From Candidatus Brocadia sp. WS118 (GTDB taxonomy: Bacteria; Planctomycetota; Brocadiia; Brocadiales; Brocadiaceae), in contig PHFX01000006.1 in the NCBI GenBank assembly GCA_007618135.1, positions 1 to 64,000 of the forward strand: 64,000 nucleotides of DNA, read 5' to 3'. Position numbers and translations under genes: made by a program. Each line of letters opens with the position of its first letter. Positions within the stretch are counted from its first letter, which is position 1. The notes under the pieces are model-generated. The model had not been told where the DNA came from and did not search any database. It saw only the letters and a program-made list of their open reading frames with translations. Below, one piece after another: positions 1-7,852 of the stretch.

Positions 1-66
1 CGAATATCCTTTGCCTTTTTTGTTCACGAGTCGAATAGGGGGACTCTTTTCCCCATCAATATGCAT
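1..66 (-). CDS. Possible 5' end of a gene running off the window start
   Basis: On the minus strand an ATG at 66 opens a frame that stays open to the window edge (22 codons, beginning MHIDGEKSPP, rich in Lys and Pro). An AAGGGA stretch lies about seven bases upstream and could be a ribosome binding site. The gene would be divergent from the DHH gene. Too little is visible to assign a family, and an open frame this short can occur by chance. Confidence 0.3.
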   Translation of the reverse strand, partial: MHIDGEKSPPIRLVNKKGKGYS

Positions 67-402
67 AAATCCCTTTGTTTAAGCCATATTTTACCCTATC
101 TCGCAAAAATACTCAACACGATTCATTAACTATTTCCACCTGCTTTGTCTTGTTTTACCTGGCTATTTAGTGTTTCCGTTCAGACACTACATAATCCAAT
201 CCCTTGATTTCAAGTTAAAACTCGACGCAAAAAGACACCCATACCACGGCTTATGATGCAATTCCATATATAACTCCTATGTTTGTAAAAGGTTAAAATT
301 AAGACGGAAGCAGTTTTAATGTTGACTTCAAAAAGACAAGATCGTATAATAGGTCGCTTTTCGATTTTCCTTAGAAAGAAATTCTACTTAGAACAGGATG
401 TA
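67..402. other. Upstream non-coding stretch, nothing recognised
   Basis: This AT-rich stretch lies between the possible minus-strand gene start and the preferred DHH start at 403. No tRNA, terminator-like hairpin or clear sigma-70 promoter was recognised. It probably contains divergent promoters, which is inferred from gene orientation only. The part from 319 is in frame with the DHH gene and would be coding if an earlier start is used. Confidence 0.4.
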
Positions 403-1878
403 ATGATGTATATTATTTTGGGATGCGACGAAACTAGCAGCGCGTTGGCCAGGAATTTAAGCCGGTCTGGTGAGGAAACACTGGTAATCGGCAATAATGA
501 AGCGGCTTTTCTTGGTCTAAAAGAACTCAATCTGCGCACAATGACCGCTGATATCCATACCCTTGACTTTAGTTCATTACCAATAAAAAATACCATAGCC
601 TTTATCCTCCTGCAGAAAACGCACACGGATAATTTGGCCCTAGCAAAACGCATAAGGAAGTCATTTCCTGATAAATTTATATTATCACGGGCAACCGATG
701 AGATAGAGGACGCTGAATTATCAGAGAATGGCGCCGACCGCACAGTTCAAACCGTCAGGTTCATTACTAATGCACTCCTGAATGAACTAGAAACAGCAAA
801 TCTTAAAAGATCTGTTTTTCGTTTGGTAAGTGTTATCCAGTCAGCCACAAACAAGGGATTGGCTATTTTTTTACAGGATAATCCTGATCCAGATGCCATT
901 GCCTCCGGACTTGCGCTGAAGAGAATCGCAGAAAAATATAATATTCAATCCAGTATTTATTACGGTGGAAATATAGGTCGCCAGCAAAATAAGACGCTGG
1001 TCAATTTGTTAGAAATCGACCTGATTCGGTTAAAAACTGCAGATGAGGTGTTAAAAATAGTTTCTTCGGTAGATAAGGTGGCATTGATAGAGGCTTCTAT
1101 ACCTTCAAAAAACAATATCTTGCCTATACATACCATTCCTCATATCGTCATCGATCATCACCAGACAGATCTTAGCCTTGTAAAAGGTGAGTTTATTGAA
1201 ATATTACCAAAGATTGGCGCCACTTCTACGATCATGACACGATATCTGAGGCATCTGGATATTGTTCCTGATCCGCCCCTGGCTACAGCGCTCCGTTACG
1301 GAATTAGGGTAGACACGGGAGGATTTACCAGAAATACAACCACAGAAGATCTCGATGCGGCAGCTTACCTCTCGCCGTTGCTGGATACGGGCATCTTAAA
1401 TCAAATCGAAAACCCGCCGATGAGCGCAGAAACCATGGATATCATCGGAAGGACCATAAGAAACCGTGAGATACGCGGTTCGTATCTGATATCTTTTGCT
1501 GAATTCATAACTGACCGGGACGCATTACCACAGGCGGCAGAATTAATGTTACAGATGGAGGGTGTGTCTACGGTTCTCGTTTTTGGTATCGACAAGGATA
1601 AAGTTCAACTATCGGCACGAAGTTTAGATTCAAGAATCAATCTCGCATTCTTATTGCAAAAGGCCTTTGGTTTTATGAATGCGGGAGGACATGCCAATAT
1701 GGCGGCAGGCAGCATCGACTTGGGAATTTTCGGAGACGTAAACGATAAAAAATCGCTTTCGAGAATTACGTTTGACGCTGTAAGAAAAAAGTTTTTCTCT
1801 GCAGCAGGAATAGACCTAGAAAAGCGGGAAATACCCGATGAGTTAGAATTAGTGGTTGGCAATAGTATTAAAAATTAA
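403..1878 (+). CDS. DHH-family phosphoesterase with N-terminal TrkA-N (RCK) domain
   Basis: Predicted cytoplasmic phosphoesterase of the DHH/DHHA1 superfamily (the NrnA, RecJ and c-di-AMP phosphodiesterase group), probably acting on a cyclic dinucleotide, nanoRNA or similar phosphodiester. The N-terminal part of about 110 residues is a Rossmann-like TrkA-N domain beginning YIILGCDETS. It is followed by the DHH domain with DNPDPDA and VIDHHQT, and a DHHA1 end with GGHANMAAGS. The frame is open from 319, but the double ATG at 403/406 puts the Rossmann beta-strand at the N terminus, as in homologues, so that start is preferred. A fused nucleotide-binding domain suggests regulation by NAD(H) or a nucleotide, which is inference. 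The stop is followed after 43 bases by the lipoprotein gene, which has its own strong ribosome binding site. The exact substrate cannot be read from the sequence. Confidence 0.85.
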   Translation: MMYIILGCDETSSALARNLSRSGEETLVIGNNEAAFLGLKELNLRTMTADIHTLDFSSLPIKNTIAFILLQKTHTDNLALAKRIRKSFPDKFILSRATDEIEDAELSENGADRTVQTVRFITNALLNELETANLKRSVFRLVSVIQSATNKGLAIFLQDNPDPDAIASGLALKRIAEKYNIQSSIYYGGNIGRQQNKTLVNLLEIDLIRLKTADEVLKIVSSVDKVALIEASIPSKNNILPIHTIPHIVIDHHQTDLSLVKGEFIEILPKIGATSTIMTRYLRHLDIVPDPPLATALRYGIRVDTGGFTRNTTTEDLDAAAYLSPLLDTGILNQIENPPMSAETMDIIGRTIRNREIRGSYLISFAEFITDRDALPQAAELMLQMEGVSTVLVFGIDKDKVQLSARSLDSRINLAFLLQKAFGFMNAGGHANMAAGSIDLGIFGDVNDKKSLSRITFDAVRKKFFSAAGIDLEKREIPDELELVVGNSIKN

Positions 1879-1921
1879 TCGTAATAACTGTTTGTAAAAT
1901 TAAGGTTTAAGGAGGGAGTTT

Positions 1922-3139
1922 ATGGGAAAAGGGTTTTGGGGAGTAGGAGTAGTAAGTCTTACAATCTTTTTAAGTTCTTGTGTTTCCACTCAGACACAAG
2001 TCAAGGAAACGAGGGCGCCTGAAGTAAAAGCAGCGCCTATGCAAGAGGAAGCAAGGCCGCGGGGAATACCCATTCCTACACCGGTAGAAACGGTTGCTCC
2101 CGAGGGTCAAATAACTGAGCCAGCAGCACCGGAGGCACCGGCAATACCGGAGGTCCCAGCAGTACCGGAAGCTCCTGAAGCACCTAAAGCACCGGAGATG
2201 CCGGAAGTTCCCGCAGAACCGGAGGCTCCTTCAATGCCAGAAGCCCCAGCAGTACCGGAAGTTCCTGAAGCACCTAAAGCGCCGGAGATGCCGGAAGTTC
2301 CCGCAGAACCAGAGGCTCCTTCAATGCCAGAGGCCCCAGCAGTACCGGAAGTTCCTGAAGCACCTAAAGCATCGGAGATGCCGGAAGTTCCCGCAGAACC
2401 AGAGGCTCCAACAATGCCAGAGGTACCAGCAGTACCGGAAATTCCTGAAGCACCAAAAGCGCCGGAGATGCCGGAAGTTCCGCCAGTACCAGAGGTTCCT
2501 GAAGCACCCGAGCCTCCTTCGATGCCAGAGGTCCCGGCAGTACCAGAAATTCCTGAAGCGCCCAAAGCGCCGGAGATACCGGAAGTTCCTGAAGCACCAG
2601 CAATGCCAGAGGCCCCGGCAATGCCAGAAGTTCCGCAAGCCGCTGCCCCAGCAATACCTCCAGTAATACCGCAGGAGGAAAAGGTGGAAGCATTACCTAT
2701 GGAAAAAAAGGAATCCACAGATGAGACACCACATAAATGTGCTACTTGTAATAAAGAAACGGGGGAAGGACACATCTGTGGTCTTACTACGCTTTGTCAG
2801 CAATGCAAAGAAGAAGTTGGCAGTGGTCACATCTGTGATTTGACATTCTTTTGCAAAGATTGCAAAAAAGAGGTGGGAGACGGACATGTTTGCGGAATAA
2901 CTACTTTTTGCACAACCTGTGAAGAAGAAGTTGGTTCCGGTCATATCTGTGATATCACTTACTTCTGTTACGATTGCGAGAAAGAGGTGGGAGATGAGCA
3001 CATTTGTGGTATCACCTCTTTTTGTCTTGCCTGCAAGGCAGAGGTCGGAGAGGGACATGAATGCGGAAAGACCTATTTCTGCTTTGACTGCGAGAAAGAG
3101 GTACCCAAAGATCACCAGCATGAACAGTCGGCAAAGTAA
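1922..3139 (+). CDS. Repeat-built lipoprotein: proline-rich stalk plus tandem CxxC/GHxC modules
   Basis: Predicted lipoprotein of 405 residues; no named family recognised. The N terminus is a lipoprotein signal peptide with lipobox LSSC (Cys about residue 20). Residues about 55-245 are a Pro/Glu/Ala/Val stalk with a 30-residue (90-nt) period built from PEVPEAPKAPEM-type units. The C-terminal part from about residue 265 has seven 19-residue modules of the form CxxC-x4-7-GHxC (for example CKDCKKEVGDGHVC); the last is degenerate and ends DHQHEQ. Six modules each offer three Cys and one His, a zinc-ribbon-like or other metal-binding pattern. They are not CxxCH haem sites. A strong AAGGAGGG site lies at 1909-1916, and a terminator-like hairpin follows the gene. 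Likely anchored in a membrane facing the periplasm, with the stalk as spacer and the Cys/His end binding metal or a partner; this role is inferred. Confidence 0.8.
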   Translation: MGKGFWGVGVVSLTIFLSSCVSTQTQVKETRAPEVKAAPMQEEARPRGIPIPTPVETVAPEGQITEPAAPEAPAIPEVPAVPEAPEAPKAPEMPEVPAEPEAPSMPEAPAVPEVPEAPKAPEMPEVPAEPEAPSMPEAPAVPEVPEAPKASEMPEVPAEPEAPTMPEVPAVPEIPEAPKAPEMPEVPPVPEVPEAPEPPSMPEVPAVPEIPEAPKAPEIPEVPEAPAMPEAPAMPEVPQAAAPAIPPVIPQEEKVEALPMEKKESTDETPHKCATCNKETGEGHICGLTTLCQQCKEEVGSGHICDLTFFCKDCKKEVGDGHVCGITTFCTTCEEEVGSGHICDITYFCYDCEKEVGDEHICGITSFCLACKAEVGEGHECGKTYFCFDCEKEVPKDHQHEQSAK

Positions 3140-3174
3140 TCATGTAATGTAATATTTGTTCAAAGATCACTTAC

Positions 3175-3212
3175 AAAAAGGCATGTTTTGTAAAAAACAT
3201 GCCTTTTTTATT
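3175..3212 (+). terminator. Rho-independent terminator-like hairpin
   Basis: Near-perfect stem AAAAAGGCATGTTTT / AAAACATGCCTTTTT with a 4-nt loop, followed by a T-run on the plus strand and preceded by an A-run, so it could act in both directions. It sits between the lipoprotein gene and the convergent end of the M20 amidohydrolase gene. Confidence 0.8.
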
Positions 3213-3309
3213 TGCCAACAAAGCGTTTTTTATTATAAAGGTTATACTTTGGAATCAACGCGGAATCTGTCAGGAATATTTGTTCACGATGAGTTAGACG
3301 CACATAGCA

Positions 3310-4491
3310 TTATGGACTGCAGGCGATGCGCGTGAACAGGGCTGGACCCATGTAAAGCACGTCTTCATCTAAAAAAAATCGTGAGCTGTGTAAAGGCTGG
3401 CTAGCGCCTTTTTCAATGTTCCCCGAACCTAAAAAAACATATGCCCCCTTTATTTTTTCCAGGTAATAGGAAAAATCCTCTCCGCCCATTTTTGGATCTA
3501 TGTGCTCCACCGATTGATTGCCAAAGAGTTCAACAATTTTATCCTGTATGAAATCCACTTGTTGCTGCGGGTTATTCAGCGGAGGATGACCCTTGAGATA
3601 CTCAAATTGGTATGCGGCATTATTGAGGGAAGTAATCCCCCGAATGGCCTCTTCTATCAGGATCGGCATCTTGTATCTCAGTTCCTTGGCAAGGGTTCTT
3701 ACCGTACCGATAATCCTGACCTTGTCCGGGATAACGTTGAAGGTTGTTCCACCCGAGATTTGGCATAAAGAAACGACGCAGGGGGACAGGGGATTCACCT
3801 TGCGTGACACTATAGTCTGAATTGCTAATATTACCTCGGCTGCGGTAACAATAGGGTCCACACACAAGTGCGGGGTAGAGGCATGCCCGCCCTTCCCTAT
3901 AATGGTAATGACGATGCGGTCTGTGGCTGCCATCGTAGCTCCTGCCCGCAACCCAAAGGTGCCGGATGGGATATTCGGGTCGATATGCACGCCATAAATT
4001 TCGTTTACATCCTTCAGGATTCCCTGCTCAACCATGAGTTTTGCCCCACCCGGATGTTGTTCTTCGCAAGGCTGAAAGATGAATTTCACGTGTCGTTTCA
4101 GTTTATCCTTCAACTGCACCATGAGTTTGGCAGCACCCAGGAGCATTGCCATGTTCGCATCGTGTCCGCAGGCATGGGAGACCCCTTCGTTTTGGGATTT
4201 GAATTCAAGATCGTTTTCCTCCGTTATCGGCAAGGCGTCCATATCGGCCCGGAAGGCAACGGTACTTGAGGCCCCATCAACCGGAAGAGTCCCAAGAACT
4301 CCTGTCTTTGCGATTTCTGTTTGCACCTGGAATCCCAGCCGTTTCAATTCTTCAGCGATAACACCGGAGGTGCGGATTTCACCAAAACCAGTCTCAGGAT
4401 GCTTGTGAAAATCCCTCCGCATCCTGATAACATAATCATGAATTCCTCTGGCATGTGTCAGTATTTCCTGGGTAAGTGTTTTATCTGTCAT
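3310..4491 (-). CDS. M20-family amidohydrolase (N-acyl-amino-acid hydrolase type)
   Basis: Predicted zinc-dependent M20D peptidase/amidohydrolase (hippurate hydrolase, N-acyl-L-amino-acid amidohydrolase, HipO/AmhX group) that removes an acyl group from an amino acid. The full family length of 393 residues is present. Metal-site elements are visible: RADMDALPI about residues 81-89, HACGHDAN with Cys108/His110/Asp111, CEEQHPGG with the Glu pair at about 143-144, YGVHIDP at about 169, and a late LHSSRF His. It is the last gene of a minus-strand operon, 37 bases after the epimerase gene. Next to the DUF1611 acyltransferase-like and epimerase-like genes a natural substrate would be N-acetyl-L-glutamate or an acylated cell-wall dipeptide; that assignment is inference. 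The start has only a short-spaced GAGG upstream. Confidence 0.85.
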   Translation of the reverse strand: MTDKTLTQEILTHARGIHDYVIRMRRDFHKHPETGFGEIRTSGVIAEELKRLGFQVQTEIAKTGVLGTLPVDGASSTVAFRADMDALPITEENDLEFKSQNEGVSHACGHDANMAMLLGAAKLMVQLKDKLKRHVKFIFQPCEEQHPGGAKLMVEQGILKDVNEIYGVHIDPNIPSGTFGLRAGATMAATDRIVITIIGKGGHASTPHLCVDPIVTAAEVILAIQTIVSRKVNPLSPCVVSLCQISGGTTFNVIPDKVRIIGTVRTLAKELRYKMPILIEEAIRGITSLNNAAYQFEYLKGHPPLNNPQQQVDFIQDKIVELFGNQSVEHIDPKMGGEDFSYYLEKIKGAYVFLGSGNIEKGASQPLHSSRFFLDEDVLYMGPALFTRIACSP

Positions 4492-4528
4492 AACCTCGTT
4501 GTTCCTGAACGCTTATTTTGTTCGTTAA

Positions 4529-5599
4529 TTACGGGCAAACGGTTTGTCTGCACCATTCTTGCGAAGACGATAAGTTCTCACCGCTGCGTAACGACACTCC
4601 TAATCCTTCACCCGCCGGTAATGTCAATCTTCCCTTATCGACCGTTACCCCCATGTATGGATCGTTGGCAATGAGGAGGTGTCCGTCAAGATCGATATAG
4701 TCAACCAATGGCGTCAAATGGGCAGCTGCGGTAATACTTACTGAGCTTTCGATATTGCAACCGATCATTATTTTGAGCCCATGGGCACGAGCTGTGTGAA
4801 TCATCCGAATGGCCTCACGAATCCCACCACACTTCATGAGTTTGATATTAATTCCGTCCACTGCACCGGAAAATGCGGGTATATCTTTTGCATCTTTTAT
4901 ATCTTCATCAACAAAGACAGGAATTTTTGCATGACGCCTGACCTTCCTCAGCGCATCAATACTGCCAACGGGAAATGGTTGCTCCACGAGTTCAACCCCA
5001 AGTCCTTCCATAATATCCAGCTTCTTTATTGCCTCGTCCAGACTCCAACCGGTATTGACGTCAACGCGAAAGACGGCCTTAGTGATTTTGCGTAACTCTC
5101 TCAGTGTCTCGATGTCTTCTTTAAAACCTGCCTTGATCTTAAGGATGGGAAAATCCTTTGCCTCATCAACCTTTTTGCACATCTTTTCCAGGGTGTCGAT
5201 TCCTATAGTAAATGACGTTACTTTTGCCGTGTGTTGCTTTAATCCCAGAAGCTGATACAGGGGAATTTTAAGTTTTTTACCAACCATGTCGTAAAGAGCA
5301 ATATCTAGCGCCGCGCGGGCAGCTGCATCTCCGGGAAATCTGTTTTTGAAGAGGAGGGCAGTGTCTTCCAGGTGAAAGGGATTGGCTTGTCTCAAAAGGT
5401 CAATCGACTGATCAAGCACCCTGGTAACACTCTCTACATCCTCTCCGAAAAAGCGGGTTGGCGCCGCTTCTCCAACACCAACAACTCCGTCCGTATCTTT
5501 TAACAGGACTACAACATTCTTTTGAATATCACGGGTTTCTCTGGCAATCTGGAAGGTGTGCTTCAGTTTCAAATCGAGAGGGTAATAAGAGAGATTCAT
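4529..5599 (-). CDS. Enolase-superfamily dipeptide epimerase / N-acetyl-D-glutamate racemase-like (DgcA-like)
   Basis: Member of the muconate-lactonizing/enolase superfamily, close in pattern to L-Ala-D/L-Glu epimerases (YcjG/YkfB) and to DgcA, which racemises N-acetyl-D-glutamate. At 356 residues it is full length. Catalytic features in order: KIKAG (the KxK base), RVDVN and VEQP and VDED (magnesium-binding Asp/Glu/Asp), and INIKLMKCGG (the second catalytic Lys). It overlaps the upstream DUF1611 gene by four bases (ATGA), so the pair is probably translationally coupled. That pairing is diagnostic: DUF1611 (DgcN) with an epimerase-like DgcA is the known D-glutamate catabolic pair. A muropeptide dipeptide epimerase is the main alternative, because the families cannot be separated by eye. 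Confidence 0.85.
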   Translation of the reverse strand: MNLSYYPLDLKLKHTFQIARETRDIQKNVVVLLKDTDGVVGVGEAAPTRFFGEDVESVTRVLDQSIDLLRQANPFHLEDTALLFKNRFPGDAAARAALDIALYDMVGKKLKIPLYQLLGLKQHTAKVTSFTIGIDTLEKMCKKVDEAKDFPILKIKAGFKEDIETLRELRKITKAVFRVDVNTGWSLDEAIKKLDIMEGLGVELVEQPFPVGSIDALRKVRRHAKIPVFVDEDIKDAKDIPAFSGAVDGINIKLMKCGGIREAIRMIHTARAHGLKIMIGCNIESSVSITAAAHLTPLVDYIDLDGHLLIANDPYMGVTVDKGRLTLPAGEGLGVSLRSGENLSSSQEWCRQTVCP

Positions 5600-6642
5600 G
5601 GTAAAAGGGCTTGTATGCTGTCCATAAATTTGCTAACGCCAAACTTAATGGGGTCAGTGACAGGAAGTTTTGTTTCCTTCTCTATCCTTTGAATCTCTTG
5701 TAAGGCATCACGGTCCGTCATGCCGAAGCAATTGAGTGAAATGCCCAGCACCCTGCATGGATAAACGGGCTGTGCCAATTTTTCATAAAGATCGATCAGG
5801 TAAGAAAGAGGTAAAATGGGAAAATCATTGAAATGGCGAAGTGTCTTTCGTGTAGGCTGATGGCACAGGATAAGTCCCTGGGGAGCTGAGCCATGTAACA
5901 GCCCGAGGGTCACGCCAGAATATGCCGGATGGACGATTGTGCCTTGCCCTTCGATGCTTAAGAGTTGATACTGTGCGCGGTCAAGCACCAGTTTTTCCGC
6001 CGCTCCGGAAACGAAGTCGGAAACGACATGGTCTACGGCGATTCCACTGCCATCAATCATAATGCCTGTTTGTCCTGTAGCAATAAAGCAGGCGTTAATA
6101 CCCCGATTTCTGGCGGCGTTGGTAATTTCAATCGAAGTCACCATCTTCCCAATATTACAATCAGAGCCTACGGTAAGGATACGGAGCGTCCTGGTATTTT
6201 TTGCTTTTCCCGTGCCCAAAGGAATATCTTCGGAAGGTTTGCGGACATCCCAGATTTCTACGTGGTGCTCGTTCGCCAGTTGACGAAATTCACGGTCATC
6301 GTTTAAGTGGCAATGGAGTCCGCTGATGATATGGAGTCCGTTTTTTAATGCATCGGTGATATGCTTGCGCCACTCGGCTGGAAGCATGCCGCCGGGTGGG
6401 GCAATGCCTATAAGAAGGGCATTGGGTTTCAGATGAAGGGCATCTCCGATTGTAGCAACGATGGGAATTCCTTTCCCGATACCGATAATCGACTCGGGAT
6501 CCTTCCCTGCGTTAACATGGTCTATGAGCGCAACCACATCTTCCTTGCGGTAACGAATGACGCTGACGGCGGTTTTTGCACTAAAGAGATCGAGCCTACC
6601 TTCAGTTAAAATAACGAGTCTGCGGTTCTGAATGAAATTCAT
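5596..6642 (-). CDS. DUF1611 P-loop protein, DgcN-like (D-glutamate N-acetyltransferase family)
   Basis: Full-length DUF1611 protein (348 residues). An N-terminal Rossmann-like domain (LVILTEGRLD, then IGKGIPIV) precedes a P-loop-like segment VGSDCNIGKMVTSIE at about residue 157 and the conserved FIATGQTGIMIDGSGIAVD stretch. DUF1611 includes DgcN, shown to acetylate D-glutamate using acetyl-CoA. The 4-nt overlap with the epimerase-like gene and the nearby M20 deacylase give an apparent route D-Glu to N-acetyl-D-Glu to N-acetyl-L-Glu to L-Glu. The family assignment is firm; substrate specificity is inferred from context. The start at 6642 lies five bases downstream of the GcvH-like stop codon, so all four genes are probably on one transcript. 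Confidence 0.85.
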   Translation of the reverse strand: MNFIQNRRLVILTEGRLDLFSAKTAVSVIRYRKEDVVALIDHVNAGKDPESIIGIGKGIPIVATIGDALHLKPNALLIGIAPPGGMLPAEWRKHITDALKNGLHIISGLHCHLNDDREFRQLANEHHVEIWDVRKPSEDIPLGTGKAKNTRTLRILTVGSDCNIGKMVTSIEITNAARNRGINACFIATGQTGIMIDGSGIAVDHVVSDFVSGAAEKLVLDRAQYQLLSIEGQGTIVHPAYSGVTLGLLHGSAPQGLILCHQPTRKTLRHFNDFPILPLSYLIDLYEKLAQPVYPCRVLGISLNCFGMTDRDALQEIQRIEKETKLPVTDPIKFGVSKFMDSIQALLP

Positions 6643-6647
6643 AAATA

Positions 6648-7109
6648 TTACTTCCGCCGCTTCTTTTTTATGCTTTTGGCGTATCTCTTTCGTTGGCGTG
6701 GTGCAGCAGTAAATTGCAATTTACTCAGATGTGTTCTGTATTCCTTAGCGTCCAATAAGTCATTCAGGAGATGTGTTTCGGTTGTTACAAACTTTACTAA
6801 CCAACCATGATGGTATGGGTCGCTACTTAAGATGTTCAGATTTTCGTAAAGGCGTTCGTTTACCGCTATAATCTCGCCGGCCATGGGCGATGTAATATCA
6901 ATTAGCTTATTTAATGCCTCTAGTTCTCCAAAGGAAATTCCCGAAAGGATTTCATCTCCTACCTTCGGGAGATCAAGAAATAAGAGGTCATCGAGTTCAT
7001 CAACGATAAATTTTGATAGACCAATAGTGACTGCTTTTTTATCCCACAAGAACCATTCATGGGTTGTCGTGTATTTTAAATGTTCTGGAATCATAACATA
7101 ATACTTCAC
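6648..7109 (-). CDS. Glycine cleavage H-protein-like lipoyl-domain protein with altered lipoylation site
   Basis: A 153-residue protein with the GcvH fold: TTTHEWFLWD near the N terminus, then VTIGLSKFIVDELDDLLFLD, and the hairpin region GELEALNKLIDITSP followed by MAGEIIAVN. In ordinary GcvH the lipoyl lysine sits four residues before the Asp of the DIYxP motif. Here that position is Asn67, and a lysine (Lys68) follows it. A C-terminal basic tail (RQRKRYAKSIKKKRRK) is unusual. It is the first gene of the operon with the DUF1611, epimerase and M20 genes, and no gcvT or gcvP is nearby. It may be a non-canonical lipoyl carrier, a lipoate-relay GcvH-like protein, or a non-lipoylated paralogue. 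An ATG at residue 6 is an alternative start. Confidence 0.8.
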   Translation of the reverse strand: MKYYVMIPEHLKYTTTHEWFLWDKKAVTIGLSKFIVDELDDLLFLDLPKVGDEILSGISFGELEALNKLIDITSPMAGEIIAVNERLYENLNILSSDPYHHGWLVKFVTTETHLLNDLLDAKEYRTHLSKLQFTAAPRQRKRYAKSIKKKRRK

Positions 7110-7355
7110 AAGAAATTATAACTTATTAACCAGCGAATCTTAGCAAAGGATATCATGGTTGTCAAGGATAATTGCTACTTATGCATAATGATTGGTAAGT
7201 CATTTTTAGTTTTTTGTAGAGACATGGAAAATATCCACTTTTCATTTAGCAGAGAATTTTTTATACTGTCCTTGTGAATATTTATACCGAAGCAAAACTG
7301 AAAAGAACTCCGGGGCGGGAATAGTGAACACTATGTTCAAAAGGCATCTGCGGCG
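7110..7355. promoter_or_regulatory. Divergent intergenic region between the GcvH operon and the DUF123 gene
   Basis: The minus-strand operon and the plus-strand DUF123 gene start back to back here, so promoters for both must lie in or near this AT-rich stretch. No operator or riboswitch structure was recognised. Confidence 0.4.
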
Positions 7356-7805
7356 ATGGAAATAGCTCGTGCTTCAAAGAGAGGGGTTTATTGCCTCATT
7401 GTTCAACTCCTCCAAAGGTCTTCTCTCGAGATCGGACGCCTGGGTGCCTTTGATTTCCCGGCAGGTTTTTATGTCTATGTGGGGAGTGCACAAAACAACC
7501 TGGAACGCAGGATTGAAAGGCATATACGGCAAGAAAAGAAGATGCGCTGGCATATCGATTATTTGTTACAATATGGATGTGTAGTCTCTGTTCACACGTA
7601 TGCCGGTGGAAAAAAGAAGGAATGCATACTGAGTCAAGCAATCGGAAAGATGAAAGATGCCTCGGTACCGGTGAAAGGATTTGGTTCATCGGATTGCTCA
7701 TGCAATGCACACCTCTATTATTTTCGGCATGCGCCTGTGATATCCCGGCTCAAATTAGACCTTCGGCGACTTTCCCCCCGTTTACGGGGGGATTATGGGG
7801 GGTAA
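7356..7805 (+). CDS. GIY-YIG-like DUF123 protein whose 3' end lies in a dispersed repeat
   Basis: DUF123-family protein, related to the GIY-YIG nuclease fold. The family pattern runs RGVYCLIVQL, GRLGAFDFPAGFYVYVGSA, NNLERRIERHIR, then MRWHIDYLL and a Cys-rich SSDCSCNAHLYYF. The main domain of about 130 residues appears intact. The last roughly 16 codons (LRRLSPRLRGDYGG) and the stop codon lie inside a dispersed GC-rich repeat that also occurs at 19066-19149 and 43185-43265, so the native C terminus appears to have been replaced or extended. Molecular function is not certain: DUF123 proteins are sometimes fused to endonuclease III, which suggests a nucleic-acid role. Confidence 0.75.
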   Translation: MEIARASKRGVYCLIVQLLQRSSLEIGRLGAFDFPAGFYVYVGSAQNNLERRIERHIRQEKKMRWHIDYLLQYGCVVSVHTYAGGKKKECILSQAIGKMKDASVPVKGFGSSDCSCNAHLYYFRHAPVISRLKLDLRRLSPRLRGDYGG

Positions 7806-7822
7806 TTGAAATTCCTGAACAT
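7753..7822 (+). repeat. Dispersed GC-rich hairpin repeat, copy A
   Basis: First of three copies of a 70-84 nt element that starts around AATTAGGCCTTCGGCGAC, contains a CCCCCCGTTTACGGGGGG hairpin and ends GGTAATTGAAATTCCT. The others are at 19066-19149 and 43185-43265, all on the plus strand. This copy is shorter, lacking one C-tract, and provides the end of the DUF123 reading frame. Confidence 0.85.
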
Positions 7823-7852
7823 CATGATTTGAGCAAAACTATTTTAACAATC

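Noticed and set aside
2107-2775. Long minus-strand Gly/Ser/Ala-rich reading frame over the lipoprotein repeat region
   Set aside because: It is the reverse reading of the Pro/Glu/Ala repeats of the plus-strand lipoprotein; its periodic low-complexity composition follows from the repeat and it has no ribosome binding site or family pattern.
7356-7805. Start at an upstream ATG near 7331 for the DUF123 gene
   Set aside because: That ATG is in another frame; the ATG at 7356 agrees with the position of the conserved RGVY motif.
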